Source: Orientallactaga sibirica
Lineage: Eukaryota > Chordata > Mammalia > Rodentia > Dipodidae
Length of the DNA: 64,000 nt
Direction of reading: 5' to 3'
Assembly (NCBI GenBank): GCA_036365145.1
Contig: JAEOAD010002279.1
Span: 1,608,001 to 1,672,000, forward strand
Within the stretch, counting starts at the first letter, position 1; the number at the start of each line of letters is the position of its first letter. The translations under genes were made by a program, and so were the position numbers. Below, piece after piece: positions 22,197-32,519 of the stretch. The notes below the pieces were generated by a model. That model made no database searches, was not told the origin of the DNA, and was given only the letters and a program-made list of their open reading frames with translations.

Positions 22197-22244
22197 AAGA
22201 AGTATACATCTAGCAAATATTTGATGAATGAATGAATGAATTAA

Positions 22245-22480
22245 TTAATTACTTTGCAAGCTGAGAGAGAGAGAGACAGAGAGAGAAAAACAGAGACAGA
22301 GAGACAGAATGGGTGTGCCAGGGCCACTGGCCATTGCAAACAAATTCCAAATGCATGCACCACTTTGTGCATCTGGATTTACATGGGTACTGAGGAATCA
22401 AACCCAGGTCTCGTTAGGACTTACAGGCAAATGCCTTAACTGCTTACACCACCTCTACCGCTTAGCCATCTTTGTAGCCC
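22245..22480 (-). mobile_element. ID-headed SINE, diverged
   Basis: Adjacent (GAAT)n/(TTAA)n at 22,224-22,250. The head region near 22,480 is disrupted by an extra cacctctaccgcttagc. Confidence 0.75.
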
Positions 22481-22505
22481 CTGATGACTAATTTAAAAAT
22501 GGACA

Positions 22506-22651
22506 TAGCCAGGTGTGGTGGTGCACGCCTTTCATCCCAGCACTCTAGAGGCAGAGGTAGGAGGATCACTGAGAGTTTGAGGCCACCCTGAGACTACATA
22601 GTGAATTCCAGGTCAGCCTGGATCAGAGTGAGACCCTACCTCAAAAAACCA
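22506..22651 (+). mobile_element. B1 SINE
   Basis: Starts agccaggtgtggtggtgcac and ends gagaccctacctcaaaaaac. Confidence 0.92.
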
Positions 22652-22709
22652 AAATAAATAAAATAAAATAAAATAAAATAAAATAAAATAAAATAAAATA
22701 AAATAAAAT
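22652..22709 (+). repeat. (AAAAT)n pentanucleotide microsatellite
   Basis: About eleven near-perfect AAAAT units grown from the A-tail of the preceding B1. Confidence 0.95.
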
Positions 22710-22893
22710 TAAAAAAACGCACCTACATTTGCTTTATTTGGTGAAAAGGAAACCAGTGATAACTTTTTAGAAATGGAACACAATTATAGCCATGTACTAT
22801 CTAAAGGAGCTCTTTTAGTTGTTTCTTAAATGCATTGTGAAAGGCAGAAGTTGCAAATGGGTTGACTAGTATGAGGATCAGAATAAGTGTGTG

Positions 22894-23056
22894 GTGCCAG
22901 GCGTAGTGGCGCATGCTTTTAATCCCAGCACTTGGGAGGCAGAGGTAGGAGGATTGCTGTGAGTTCGAGGCCAGCCTGAGACTACATAGTGAATTCCAGG
23001 TCAGCCTGAGTGAGACCCTACCTCGAAAAAACAAAAACAAACAAACAAACAAAAAT
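22894..23056 (+). mobile_element. B1 SINE, with TSD
   Basis: TSD aataagtgtgtgg lies at about 22,883 and 23,058. The tail is (AAAC)n. Confidence 0.93.
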
Positions 23057-23158
23057 AATAAGTGTGTGGCTCTGAGGATATTTTAGATCACTGTTTACAA
23101 CTCTTACAATCTGTGGGGAGGATAATGTAAGGAAAAGGAGAAATCAGAAGTGTCCCCC

Positions 23159-23370
23159 AGGCTGGAGACATGGCTTAGCGGTTAAGGCATTTGCCTGGGA
23201 AGTCTAAGGACCCATGTTCGACTCTCCAGATCCCACGTTACCCAGACACACAGAGGTGAGGCAAGCACAAGGTTGCACATGCCCACTAGGTGGCACAGGT
23301 GTCTGGAGTTCGATTGCAGTGGCTGAGGCTCTGGCGTGCCAATTCTTTCTCTCTAAAATTAAAAAAAGAG
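23159..23370 (+). mobile_element. ID-headed SINE, M subtype
   Basis: The middle segment contains gaggtgaggcaagcacaagg and cccactaggtggc, and the end is ccaattctttctctc. This distinguishes the M type from S and L copies. Confidence 0.88.
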
Positions 23371-23447
23371 TCTCCTAAGTGTTTCCCCTGGGTGAAGAGT
23401 AGACTACCCAGGACACTCATTTGATGCCTGTCTCTTGTTAACTTTTT

Positions 23448-23477
23448 AAAAAAGATTTATTTTTATTTATTTGTAAC

Positions 23478-23508
<31 letters not shown>

Positions 23509-23667
23509 GAGTGAGCATGGGTGCACCAGGGCCTCCACCCACTGCAAATGAACTCCAGACGCATGTGCCACCATGTGCATCTGGCTAACATGGGACCTGG
23601 AAAATTGAACTTGGGTCCTTAGGCTTCACAGGCATGTGCCTTAACCACTGAGCCACCTCTTCAGCCC
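23448..23667 (-). mobile_element. ID-headed SINE, S subtype, with TSD
   Basis: TSD gcctgtctcttg lies at 23,426 and 23,671. The (GA)n run at 23,479-23,505 is the CT tail on the other strand. Confidence 0.9.
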
Positions 23668-23682
23668 AGAAGCCTGTCTCTT

Positions 23683-24116
23683 GAATGGCTCTGGGCACTC
23701 ACATTCTGACGGCTCTACAGTGTTATCAGAATCACAGCTCATACAATATACTTGCAAACCGTATAACTTGCTGAGCGCTCTTGCTAAGGTTGCTCTGAAA
23801 GAGTTATTCAATCACTCCAGCGACATTTCAACTTGGCTAGGTGAGACTTTGTTACTGAGTCGTGGGTGGGAGAACTCGTAAAAACAAATGGATCATCTCA
23901 ACCCTTCACGTCATAAACTTTGGTGATTGTAAGGTACTCACGTATGGGCATTTAGAAGACAGGAAATTGGGGATAGAGTTGGAGGCTAAATGTGTTCACC
24001 TAAATATCATCTACGAGAGGGTGAGATTGCCAAGTGAAAGCAGATGGCACAGATGGAATGTCAGGCAATACCCACCTGATGGATCTGGAAGAACACGTGC
24101 AGAAAGATAGGGCCAG
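23683..24116. other. Unique intronic sequence
   Basis: Nothing recognised beyond short overlapping frames. Confidence 0.45.
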
Positions 24117-24118
24117 GA

Positions 24119-24290
24119 TAGGCCGGGCGTGGTGGTGCTCGCCTTTAATCCCAACACTCGGGAGGCAGAGGTAGGAGGATCACTGTGAGTTCGAGGCCAC
24201 CCTGAGACTACATAGTTAATTCCAGGTCAGCCTGGATCAGAGTGAGACCTACCTCGCAAAACCACAAAAAATAAAAATAAAAATAAAAAA
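24119..24290 (+). mobile_element. B1 SINE, with TSD
   Basis: Starts aggccgggcgtggtggtgct. TSD gatagggccagga lies at 24,106 and 24,291. Confidence 0.93.
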
Positions 24291-24303
24291 AGATAGGGCC
24301 AGG

Positions 24304-24580
24304 AAAGTCACAAGGCAGTCACAGAGGCATGTGGTGGGGGGTGGTGTCGTCAAGATGGCAGAAGATGACACCGAGTGGAGCGAGCATGGAGAAAGGATCG
24401 TGGGAGGAATTCCCTAGTGGATTTTTCCTTGGTAACAGCGTACCTCAAGTCACCAGCTCTCCATGGAAGCCAAGCGCTATTGGCTATTTCTTTGCTCGGT
24501 AATACGGAGCTAGATCATTCAGTTTCTAGACTTTGCATGCTCCGATTGCCTTGAGATGGACTCATTGATTCTTTTCCTAC
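24304..24580. other. Unique intronic sequence
   Basis: Nothing recognised. Confidence 0.45.
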
Positions 24581-24593
24581 AAGAGTAGATACA

Positions 24594-24826
24594 AGGGCTG
24601 AAGAGATGGCTTAGCGGCTAATGCGCTTGCCTGCGAAGCCTAAGGACCCACGTTCGACTCTCCAGATCTCATGTGAGCCAGATGCATAGAGGTGAGGCAA
24701 GCGCAGGGTCGCAAATGCCCACTAGGTGGCGCAAGCGTCTGGAGTTCGATTGCAGTGGCTGGAGGCCCTGATATGCCAATTCTTTCTCTGTCTCTCTCTC
24801 TCTCTGAAATAAACTTTTTTTTTTTT
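24594..24826 (+). mobile_element. ID-headed SINE, M subtype, with TSD
   Basis: TSD agagtagataca lies at about 24,582 and 24,830. The middle has agaggtgaggcaagcgcagg. Confidence 0.92.
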
Positions 24827-24842
24827 TAAAGAGTAGATACAG

Positions 24843-25152
24843 ATGGAGACTTGCTTACTTTCTCTATAATTCAGCTTTCATTACAGTGTCACAACATGAG
24901 GTCACTCAACAAAGGCATCTTTACCACCCATAGAAAAATCTGAGCTGGCATTCAAATCCCTCCAGAATCTGCACCCAACTGCATGGGTAATCAAACATGG
25001 CTGGAAAAAAAAAAAAAAAAAGCTGGAACTTTGTGGTCAAATGGAGCGAAAGTCCCTCTTCCTGGCTGTCAGAGTCACTCAATTTGCCATCTTTGTACAG
25101 GGCTACAATGGGCTGATAAGAGAACTTCAGAAATGTGTGGCAGCATCACTAG
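24843..25152. other. Unique intronic sequence
   Basis: A poly(A) run lies at 25,004-25,021. Otherwise nothing recognised. Confidence 0.45.
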
Positions 25153-25213
25153 AGAGAGTGCCATATCATTTCTCAACCTTTTGGCTAAGATCAAGTGTAA
25201 AGAGAGTGCCATA
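25153..25213 (+). pseudogene. 3'-truncated U2 snRNA retropseudogene with TSD
   Basis: 25,165-25,199 matches the first 35 nucleotides of U2 snRNA in sense orientation. The block ccttttggctaagatcaagt is identical, and the only differences are four transitions (positions 4-5 cg-type to at-type, positions 11-12 gg to aa). It is flanked by a perfect 13-bp direct repeat agagagtgccata (25,153-25,165 and 25,201-25,213). The retained segment covers the branch-point recognition region only in part and has no promoter, so it is not a working snRNA gene. The structure fits the known class of short 3'-truncated snRNA retrocopies. Confidence 0.9.
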
Positions 25214-26336
25214 AAGGCTCATTTGCAACAGCCTTGCTGGCACCGGTTTTGCTTCTAACCCTGTTTGCCTGGGGATTATCGCCCGATTTGTACCCACCTT
25301 TTCAAACTTCCTCTGAGGACCTTGGTGCAAAAATTCTCATCCTTTTTTTTTTTCTTCAAACCTCTCCAATACCGTGCAGCGTAATATATGTGTTAGTCGT
25401 TCGGGGGTTGACCTGGGCCGTGACGTCTATTGTTCTGAACTTGTTTTTCTATCTTGATTTCTTGTTTTGGTTTTCAGGGGTTTATTTATTACTGCTCGGA
25501 CATGATTGTAAATTCCTTGAGGTGAAAGAAAGGCCTGAAAATTTATTTCACCTGTGACTTCCAGCTTTTCTGCTCTTTGTCTTCTTTGCTTTTAGACACG
25601 TCTACAAGGGGGGAAAGATATGGTATTTGGAAACCTGAATTTGAATGAACTGTCAGTCAAATAAAATGTGTGGTATAGAAAATGCTCTCGGTTGTGAGTC
25701 CTGGGGAAATGGGAAATGGCAATATGATCGCACACTGCCACTGGTGGCCTTAACCTGGCGTAATTGGTCCTCAGTGAGAGCTTCCATCAGCGCATCCCTG
25801 GGCTTTTCTGAGTAACGAATCCAGGTTGACCGGCCCCAAGTCCAAAGGCACCTGTATTTGAACCTGAAGCTTTTTAGTCTTCAGATTTTCATGTCCCAGA
25901 TGCTCATATCAGAAGATGTTTACCAGGTGAAGTCTAAAGCCACATATCTCAAAATCCGAAATTGCAAATGCTTCTTATGGAAATTCCACTAGGAGACCCT
26001 CGACCTTCCGTTTGCTAAGAATTTTGCTCCAGAAGTCCTGCTTCCCTCAGTTCTCCAGGAAAAGGCCCCTCATCCGTGTTATGATCCATCCAGAAGGTGA
26101 GCCTCTTCCCAGGCACTCCCTCGGTGCATCGGTGGCACCTACATTAGAGAAAGCACACGTAGGGTGAAGGACACATGTGTCTGGAAACCAGACCAGCTGG
26201 CTGAATCCTGGAGGAATTCTGTCTTCTTGGTGGCTTTGTGATCGCTGGGCAGATGTCTTGGCTCATAAGTCCCCATTCCTCCAGTGCACAAGGTGAGATT
26301 ATTAAAAACAAACAAACAAACAAACAAAACCTCAGG
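25214..26336. other. Long unique intronic block
   Basis: More than 1.1 kb with no recognised repeat or exon. A 107-codon + frame at 25,234-25,557 is hydrophobic but has no recognised family. It could contain conserved non-coding sequence, but no specific motif stands out. Confidence 0.4.
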
Positions 26337-26560
26337 GGGCTGGGGAAACAGCTTAGCAGTTAAGACATTTGCCTGCGAAGCCTAAGGACCCCAGTTTGAT
26401 TCCCCAGAACCCATGTAAGCCAGATGCACAAGGGGTTGCATGCATCTGGAGTTTATTTGCAGTGGCTGAAGGCCCTGGTGTGCCATTCTTCTTTCTCGCT
26501 ATCTACCTCTTTTTCTCTCTCAAATAAATAAATAAAATATTAAATTTTTTTTTAAAAAAC
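26337..26560 (+). mobile_element. ID-headed SINE, S subtype
   Basis: Starts gggctggggaaacagcttag and ends in (AAAT)n. An (AAAC)n run precedes it at 26,304-26,328. Confidence 0.88.
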
Positions 26561-26780
26561 CCTTAGGGCTATTGAGATTTTTTTTCTTCAGGCCACTGAC
26601 ATATGAAACAACTATTCCTGTACTTAAAACCGGAGGGGCTTGGTAAATGGCAGTACCTGCCCCTCCCATGAAAGTTGCCCACTCACAAAATGTTGGGTGA
26701 AATAAACAGAAAGGGACTTAGTGCTTAAATCTTATGTCCACTGATTATCTTATACTATTATTGTTCATGGTCAAAATTCA
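26561..26780. other. Unique intronic sequence
   Basis: Nothing recognised. Confidence 0.4.
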
Positions 26781-26793
26781 TTACATATTGTTT

Positions 26794-26996
26794 TTTTAAA
26801 TTTTTTTATTAGAGACAGAGAAGGGGAGAGAGAGAGAGAGTGAGAATGGGCATGCCAGGGCCTCTAGCCACTGCAAATGAACTCCAGATGCATGCACCAC
26901 CTTGTGCATCTGGTTTACGTGGGATCTGGAGAATAGAAATTGGGGCCTTAGGCTTTGCAGGCATGTGCCTTAACCACTAAGCCATCTCTCCAGCCC
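26794..26996 (-). mobile_element. ID-headed SINE, S subtype, with TSD
   Basis: TSD [t/c]tcattacat[a/g]tt lies at 26,780 and 26,997. The head is at 26,996 on the - strand. Confidence 0.9.
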
Positions 26997-27143
26997 TCAT
27001 TACATGTTCTTCATGACAGTTTGTTGTCACAGCTTTAACAGGCATTAAGATCACTCTTAAAAAACCTCGGTGAGTTCTTTGGAAGGGAAATGCTTTGTAG
27101 AATTCAGCAATTCAGCAAGGCTGCAAAAAAGTTATTTGTGCCT

Positions 27144-27206
27144 TTTTCTTTTCTTTTCTTTTCTTTTCTTTTCTTTTCTTTTCTTTTCTTTTCTTTTCTT
27201 TTTTTC
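27144..27206. repeat. (TTTTC)n pentanucleotide microsatellite
   Basis: About eleven TTTTC units forming the expanded A-tail of the following B1 on the - strand. Confidence 0.95.
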
Positions 27207-27356
27207 CCTTTGGCTTTTCGAGGTAGGGTCTCACTCTGGTCCAGGCTGACCTGGAATTCACTATGTATTCTCAGGGTGGCCTTGAACTCATGGCAATCCT
27301 CCTACCTCTGCCTCCCAAGTGCTGGGATTAAAGGCGTGCTCCACCACGCGTAGCTG
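27207..27356 (-). mobile_element. B1 SINE, with TSD
   Basis: Reverse B1 with 5' end agctacgcgtggtggagcac. TSD gtgcctttt / gtgcctttc lies at 27,138 and 27,355. Confidence 0.92.
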
Positions 27357-27484
27357 TGCCTTTCTTATCTGATCCAAAAGGCCTGTGTATTTTTCCTTAT
27401 TTCTAAAAAGTAGACAATCAAAGTGGTTTGTGAGATAACTGGCTCATCTATATATAATCATCGAAAGCTAAGCATTTAGGGAGG

Positions 27485-27686
27485 GATGCATTAGTCAGTG
27501 TTCTCTAGAGGAACAGAACCAATAGAAGGAATTGCATTGGGAGTTTATTGGATTAGTTTAAGACAGTCCAACAATAGCACTGTGCAGGCCTGAGAGTCAA
27601 GGAACCTGGGAGCTGCTCAGTCCAGGAGGCTGGATGCCTCAGCAGTCCCCATCCAGCACTGAAGGCCTGGAGGCGTTCTGGAGAGA
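27485..27686. repeat. Interspersed repeat flank of the 17-bp minisatellite
   Basis: gtgttctctagaggaacaga (27,499), aaccaatagaaggaattgca and gtccaacaatagcac resemble a repeat commonly found in rodent genomes. The class is not certain. The minisatellite unit probably arose from its 'ctggtcttcagt' segment. Confidence 0.5.
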
Positions 27687-28684
27687 CGCTGCTCTTCAGT
27701 CCACGCTGCTCTTCAGTCCACGCTGCTCTTCAGTCCATGCTGCTCTGCAGTCCACACTGGTCTTCAGTCCACGCTGCTCTTCAGTCCACGCTGGTCTTCA
27801 GTCCACGCTGGTCTTCAGTCCACACTGGTCTTCAGTCCACACTGGTCTTCAGTCCACACTGGTCTTCAGTCCACGCTGGTCCTCAGTCCACGCTGGTCCT
27901 CAGTTCACGCTGGTCTTTAATCCATGCTGGTCTTCAGTCCACGCTGCTCTTCAGTCCACGCTGGTCCTCAGTCCACGCTGCTCTTCAGTCTACCCTGGTC
28001 TTCAGTCCACGCTGGTCTTCAGTCCACACTGGTCCTCAGTCCACACTGGCCAGGTGGGAGGAGGGGCTGGTCTTCCTTCCCAGCTGGTCTTCAGTTAGAT
28101 GGTCCCCCACGCTGGTCCTCAGTCCACACTGGTCCTCAGTCCCTCTGTTCTTCAGTCCACACTGCCTTCCACTGGGAAGGATTCCTCCTTTAGTGAATCC
28201 TTTCTGGTCTTCCACCTCACTGGTCCCAGTCCACGAGGAATGTCAGTGGATTCCCAAAACTGATGTTCAATCCACACTGGGGATAAATCCCAAAGAGGAC
28301 AGTTCGATGTGGTCTGGATTTGGAGGGTGAAAGGGGAGTCCACACTGATGTTCAAACCCACTGATCTTCACCCGCTGGCTCTGTCAGCACGCTGGGAGAT
28401 ACTGGAGTCCATGCTGGTCAGTCCACGGGTATTCAAACACTGGTCCTCAGTCCCGCTGCTCTTCAGCAGGTCTTAACCTGGTTTTCAGTGACCTCTACCT
28501 TCCACTGGTCCTCAGTCCAAACATTCGGTGGCTGTGTTCTGGGTCCCCGCTGGTGGTGTCCACACTGGACATATGTCCATGCTGCCTCCTCAGAACATTG
28601 TCTTCAGTGCCTCTAGCTTTAATTTCCTGGTCTTTCGCTTTTAATTTTTACAAATTCTTATTCCGTTATTTGGTCTTCAGTCCA
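27687..28684. repeat. 17-bp minisatellite
   Basis: The unit is ctggtcttcagtccacg with variants (gctgctcttcagtccac, ctggtcctcagtccaca). About 21 near-contiguous copies lie at 27,687-28,055. Beyond that are degenerate and interrupted copies out to ttggtcttcagtccac at about 28,671. Three units are 51 bp (17 codons), so all + frames stay open and give repetitive SSVHAGLQSTLVF-type translations that are not proteins. Confidence 0.95.
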
Positions 28685-28833
28685 CAGAGAGAGAGAGAAT
28701 GGGTATGCCAGGATCTCCAGACACATATGCACCACCTTGTGCATCTGGCTCACGTGGGTCCTGGGGAATCGGACCTGGGTCCTTTGGTTTTGCAGGCAAA
28801 TGCCTTAACCTGCTAAGCCATCCCTCCAGCCCT
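28685..28833 (-). mobile_element. ID-headed SINE, S subtype, inserted at the end of the minisatellite
   Basis: The short CT tail at 28,686-28,697 abuts the last minisatellite-like unit. The head is at 28,833. Confidence 0.88.
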
Positions 28834-28847
28834 GTGAGGCCATTTCT

Positions 28848-28896
28848 TCCAGAACTTCTTTCCTCTTTACCTTTCACTTAGTCTTTCTCTTAATGT
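28848..28896 (+). repeat. 49-bp direct repeat, copy 1
   Basis: Identical by eye to 29,217-29,265 (starts tccagaacttctttcctctt). Offset 369 bp. It is longer than a usual retrotransposon TSD. Confidence 0.9.
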
Positions 28897-29216
28897 GGCT
28901 GGTGGCAGAGAAAGATGGCTGCCCAGAGTTCTGCATTTATATGACATGCTATGATTCTGCTCATCAGGAGAGGTTGAGCTCTCTCTCCCTTCCTTCCCCT
29001 AGAAAACCCTCCTGTGTTTCCTTCCCCTTCTTTCGGGGACCTTCCCTTTTCTCCTTCCCTTCTTCCCATATTTCCTGCTTCCTTTTTAATTTTTTTATTT
29101 TTTTTTACTTATTTCATTCTCTGTCTTCCATATGCATTTTCTTCTTCCCTTCTTCGAACCTCCCTCCTTTGGCTTTCTCTCTCTCTAAGCCTCTTTCCAG
29201 CCCTATTTTCTTTCTC

Positions 29217-29265
29217 TCCAGAACTTCTTTCCTCTTTACCTTTCACTTAGTCTTTCTCTTAATGT
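29217..29265 (+). repeat. 49-bp direct repeat, copy 2
   Basis: Second copy of 28,848-28,896, embedded in the pyrimidine tract. Confidence 0.9.
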
Positions 29266-29513
29266 CGGTCTTTCTTCTCTCTCTCTCTTTATTCATGCTT
29301 CTTTCTCTCTCTGTCTCTCTTTTCCTTCCTTCCTTCCTTCCCTTCTTTCTTCCTTCCTTTTCTCCTTCCCTTCTTCCCTACCTCTCTTTCTTTATTTCTT
29401 TTGTTCTTTCATTTCTTTCTTTTCTTTCTTTTCTTTCTTTCTTTCTTTCTTCTCTCTCTTTCTTTTTCTATTTTTTTTTTTTTTTTTCCTTTTTTCTCCT
29501 TCCCTCTCTCTCT

Positions 29514-29630
29514 CTGGCTCAGGCTTTCTTGGAATTCACAATGTAGTCTCAGGGTGGCCTTTCGAACTCCCTCCGATCCTCCCTCCCTCCCTGCCTCTCC
29601 TTCCTTGGGATTAAAGGCGTTGCCACTTTT
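29514..29630 (-). mobile_element. B1 SINE, pyrimidine-expanded remnant
   Basis: ttggaattcacaatgtagtc and ttgggattaaaggcgttgcc are B1 signatures. The segment between them has gained ccctccctccctg. Confidence 0.8.
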
Positions 29631-29770
29631 TCTTTCTTTCTTTCTTCCTATTTTCTTTCTCTGCTTTCTTCCTTCCTTTTCTCCTTCCCTCTCTCTTTTT
29701 CTTCTCTCTCTCTTTCTTTCTCTCTCTCTCTGTCTTTCTTTCCTTTCTTCCTCCCTCCTCCCTCCCTCCT

Positions 29771-29804
<34 letters not shown>

Positions 29805-29840
29805 ATTCTTTCTTTCTGTCTCCCTTCTATCTCTCTGTTT

Positions 29841-31667
29841 CTTATTCTGTTTCTAGAGCTACAGCTCTGATCAGTAAAGCGTGGGCCAGGTGTCACCATT
29901 GGATGCAATGAAGCAGCCAAGAGCCAGGGCAGAAGGCAGGTCAGAAGGTCACAGGCACCTCTGTTGTGGTACTGTTGCATGGGAGGGAGTGGTCCCATTG
30001 AGTTCTAGGCATGCATCACAAAAGATCTCTGTCCTTGATGAATGAGACAGTTCCCAGTTCTCATGAAGTAGATGAAAGAGAAACAATACCAGTGACAGGG
30101 ATGTGGGGGGGGAGGCGGTTTCTATTTCTCTGCTCACATTCAGTCATAGTCCTCCTGCATGGCCATAGCTCAGTGTGACAGCCGGAGCTAAAGCGACACT
30201 AGTATTTGCGAACCCGTCTGTCCCTGTCGGGTGGTCAGCCCGGGCTTCTCTTGTTGCTAACAATTACACAGTCCAAAGACTTGGGTACGCTTTAGTGGAA
30301 TGAATTTCATTTTGGCCCATGGCTTGTAGGTTCAAGGCCTAGGGACCACAGTGGGCAGTTAATTGCCTCTGACATCCCTGGTGAGAGAGATGTCTCCCTG
30401 CAAGTTCTTGTAAGGATTGAATATGAGGCTTCACCCCCGTGATCTTATCTCACCCCAATCACCTCCCGAAAGCCCAGAGTCGGATTCAATTTCTGTCCCC
30501 TAAATATCTCACCATGGAGATTACGTTTCACCCCATGAAATCTCGGGCAGTCGGGCCAGATAACAAATCCGTGCTTTTTCTTCATTCACAAGCCTCAACC
30601 AGGCTCTATCAGTGCTTCGAGATGCATGACCCTTGCTGAAGGGTCTTGTCACTGACCATAGGGACTTGGGTCTGGAGGTCACATCGCTTCCCTTCTGAAT
30701 GTGTAAGGCCACGAGCGAATCATCCCCTCTTGAACTGGGTCTCTTCGCTGGTTGGGAAGACTCTTGAATTACGGAGTGATTGTGTCTTCCGCTAAGCTGC
30801 CCCCCACACCGGGAGTAAGCCTGTTCTGGTGTCCCCGTAGGTTTTGAGCTGGTCAGTTTCTCTACAACTCCTGACGTCACCGTCGTAGACCCTTCTCGTC
30901 TGCACTTTCAGCCCCTGCTTGGGCTTCTCTGGTTTTCTACGCAGAGCACTTGAGAAACATTTTTACGTGGTGTGTGCCTCATCTCTGCGCAAAGCCTGCA
31001 AGTGGGGCTCAGGGCACTTGGAAGTAACCCTGTACCCCTTACCCTGCCCTCTAAAGCAGGGCATGAAGGAACCCCACTTCTCTCTGAACTCACTTCCCTC
31101 CCGGGACAATTGCCTTTCCTGTGTGTTCACATCTCCTTTCAGATGTCATTGCTACACAAATGCCTTCGTGAAGCAGCCTATCTACATTAATTGTTCCCTC
31201 CCCTGTCCTGGTTATTCCCTGTTTCATCAAACCCTGCTATCGTCTTATAACACGGATCACTCTCTGATCTGATCTTGCTCATTATTTATTTAATTGCTTG
31301 TTTCCTGCCTTATATCCTTGGGTCAGACGTTCCAGGAGAGCAAGGTGCTCTCTCTCTTTCTCTCACTGTCTCTCTCTCTCTCTCTCTCTCACTCATGACT
31401 GTTTCCCAGGACCAGAATCAGTGCTGGGCATGAAACGAGGCTGAACCATGTGGTCAGGGAATGCAGAGGTGTTAGGTTGGCCACGCTGAGATCCAAGGGC
31501 ACCACTGCATTTGTAATGAATGACGGTGGGGACAATTAGTCACTGTCGACTCCCACACGTTCCACTTAAACCCTCCATCACCGAGATTTATCTTGGAGCT
31601 TAATCAAATGTAATTCATACTGCAACCTCCTCAGTAAATAATTGATTTGCCCTCTCTGTTGTCTTCA

Positions 31668-31671
<4 letters not shown>
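29841..31671. other. Largest mostly unique block
   Basis: About 1.8 kb without a recognised SINE. 30,240-30,560 (aatttcattttggcccatgg, ccaatcacctcccgaaagcc) may be an old interspersed repeat of uncertain class. 31,540-31,660 is AT-rich with TTAATCAAATG and TAAATAATTGATTTG and is a candidate conserved element. A (CT)n run lies at 31,350-31,394. The 117- to 119-codon frames overlap each other on both strands and were not accepted. Confidence 0.4.

Positions 31672-31707
<36 letters not shown>
31672..31707. repeat. (CA)n microsatellite
   Basis: About 18 uninterrupted CA units. Confidence 0.97.
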
Positions 31708-31710
<3 letters not shown>

Positions 31711-32518
31711 TCTTTGTGCCCTAAAGAAATAATTTAATCAGTCGATATTATACACAGCCCTCTTGTTTTAGAAGGCAGATGGACGATAAAGCATACGTCT
31801 TGTTCACACTAGAATATAGCAGGACCCACATTATCTTGCTTCCAGAAAGTTCTCTGGGGACAAGTGGGCAACAGCAGTACCCAATCAAACCGTTCTCTCC
31901 TAATGACAGTGACCCAGGGGCATTGTGACTGCTCCAGAGGAAGGGGCTTGGCCATTCGCAGGCTGCCCCTGGAAGTGTAAACTCTGGTTCCTGTGTGGCT
32001 TAATCAGCCTCTGCCTGGGCTTCAGAGCGTGCTTTCAAATACCAAGTACACTACGAATGCGGGATGGATGAGCACTGCAAACGGAGGTCCCACTGCCTTT
32101 GACCTCAGGCGCCTTGAGCGAGCCAGCCAGCGCTCCTGTGCCCTGGTGGGTCTGTCTGACTGCACATGGCAGCGTATCCAGAGCTCAAGGGGATTTCTCT
32201 GTGTGATCCATATCCCAGTAACCCTTCTTTTATCGTCCCCGTGTCTCCAAAGAGACATGTCAGGAGAGGTACGCTTCACATCTGTGTTCACACATTCCTC
32301 TATTTTAAGCCCACTTTTTTTTTTTTTTTTTTGCCAGAGATGGGAACGTGATGAAGTCCAACACTGAGGCGTGGGAAAGGCTTTATCCCTGCAGGCTTTC
32401 TCCCATGCAGGCTTCCTCCTAGGGAAAATACATCTATGTGGTAGGATATTGTGTGCAATCGAGAAAAATCCATATGGGAGAAAATACACAACTCACTGCC
32501 AAATTTGAAAAACAAAGT
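31708..32518. other. Unique intronic sequence
   Basis: A poly(T) lies at 32,315-32,332. 32,340-32,490 faintly resembles decayed C2H2 zinc-finger coding sequence (gtgggaaaggcttta, gagaaaaatccatatggg), but too little to call. Confidence 0.4.
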
Positions 32519-32519
32519 G

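Larger units (their letters stand above)
28978..29840. repeat. Long polypyrimidine tract
   Basis: About 860 bp dominated by C/T on the + strand, made of (CCTT)n, (CTTT)n and (CT)n blocks with a B1 remnant inside. Frames of 217 and 151 codons here are Ser/Phe/Leu low-complexity translations. Mirror-symmetric segments could form triplex (H-DNA). Confidence 0.95.

Noticed and set aside
27634..28330. Overlapping 154- and 197-codon frames with a 17-residue repeat
   Set aside because: Produced by the 17-bp minisatellite; three frames encode the same repeated peptide.
28893..29856. 217- and 151-codon Ser/Phe/Leu-rich frames resembling membrane proteins
   Set aside because: Low-complexity pyrimidine tract; the apparent hydrophobicity is from TTT/CTT/TCT codons.
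32330..32490. Possible C2H2 zinc-finger pseudogene (gtgggaaaggcttta, gagaaaaatccatatggg)
   Set aside because: Only two weak motif-like stretches, with no correctly spaced Cys/His pairs. Could be chance; a translated search would decide.
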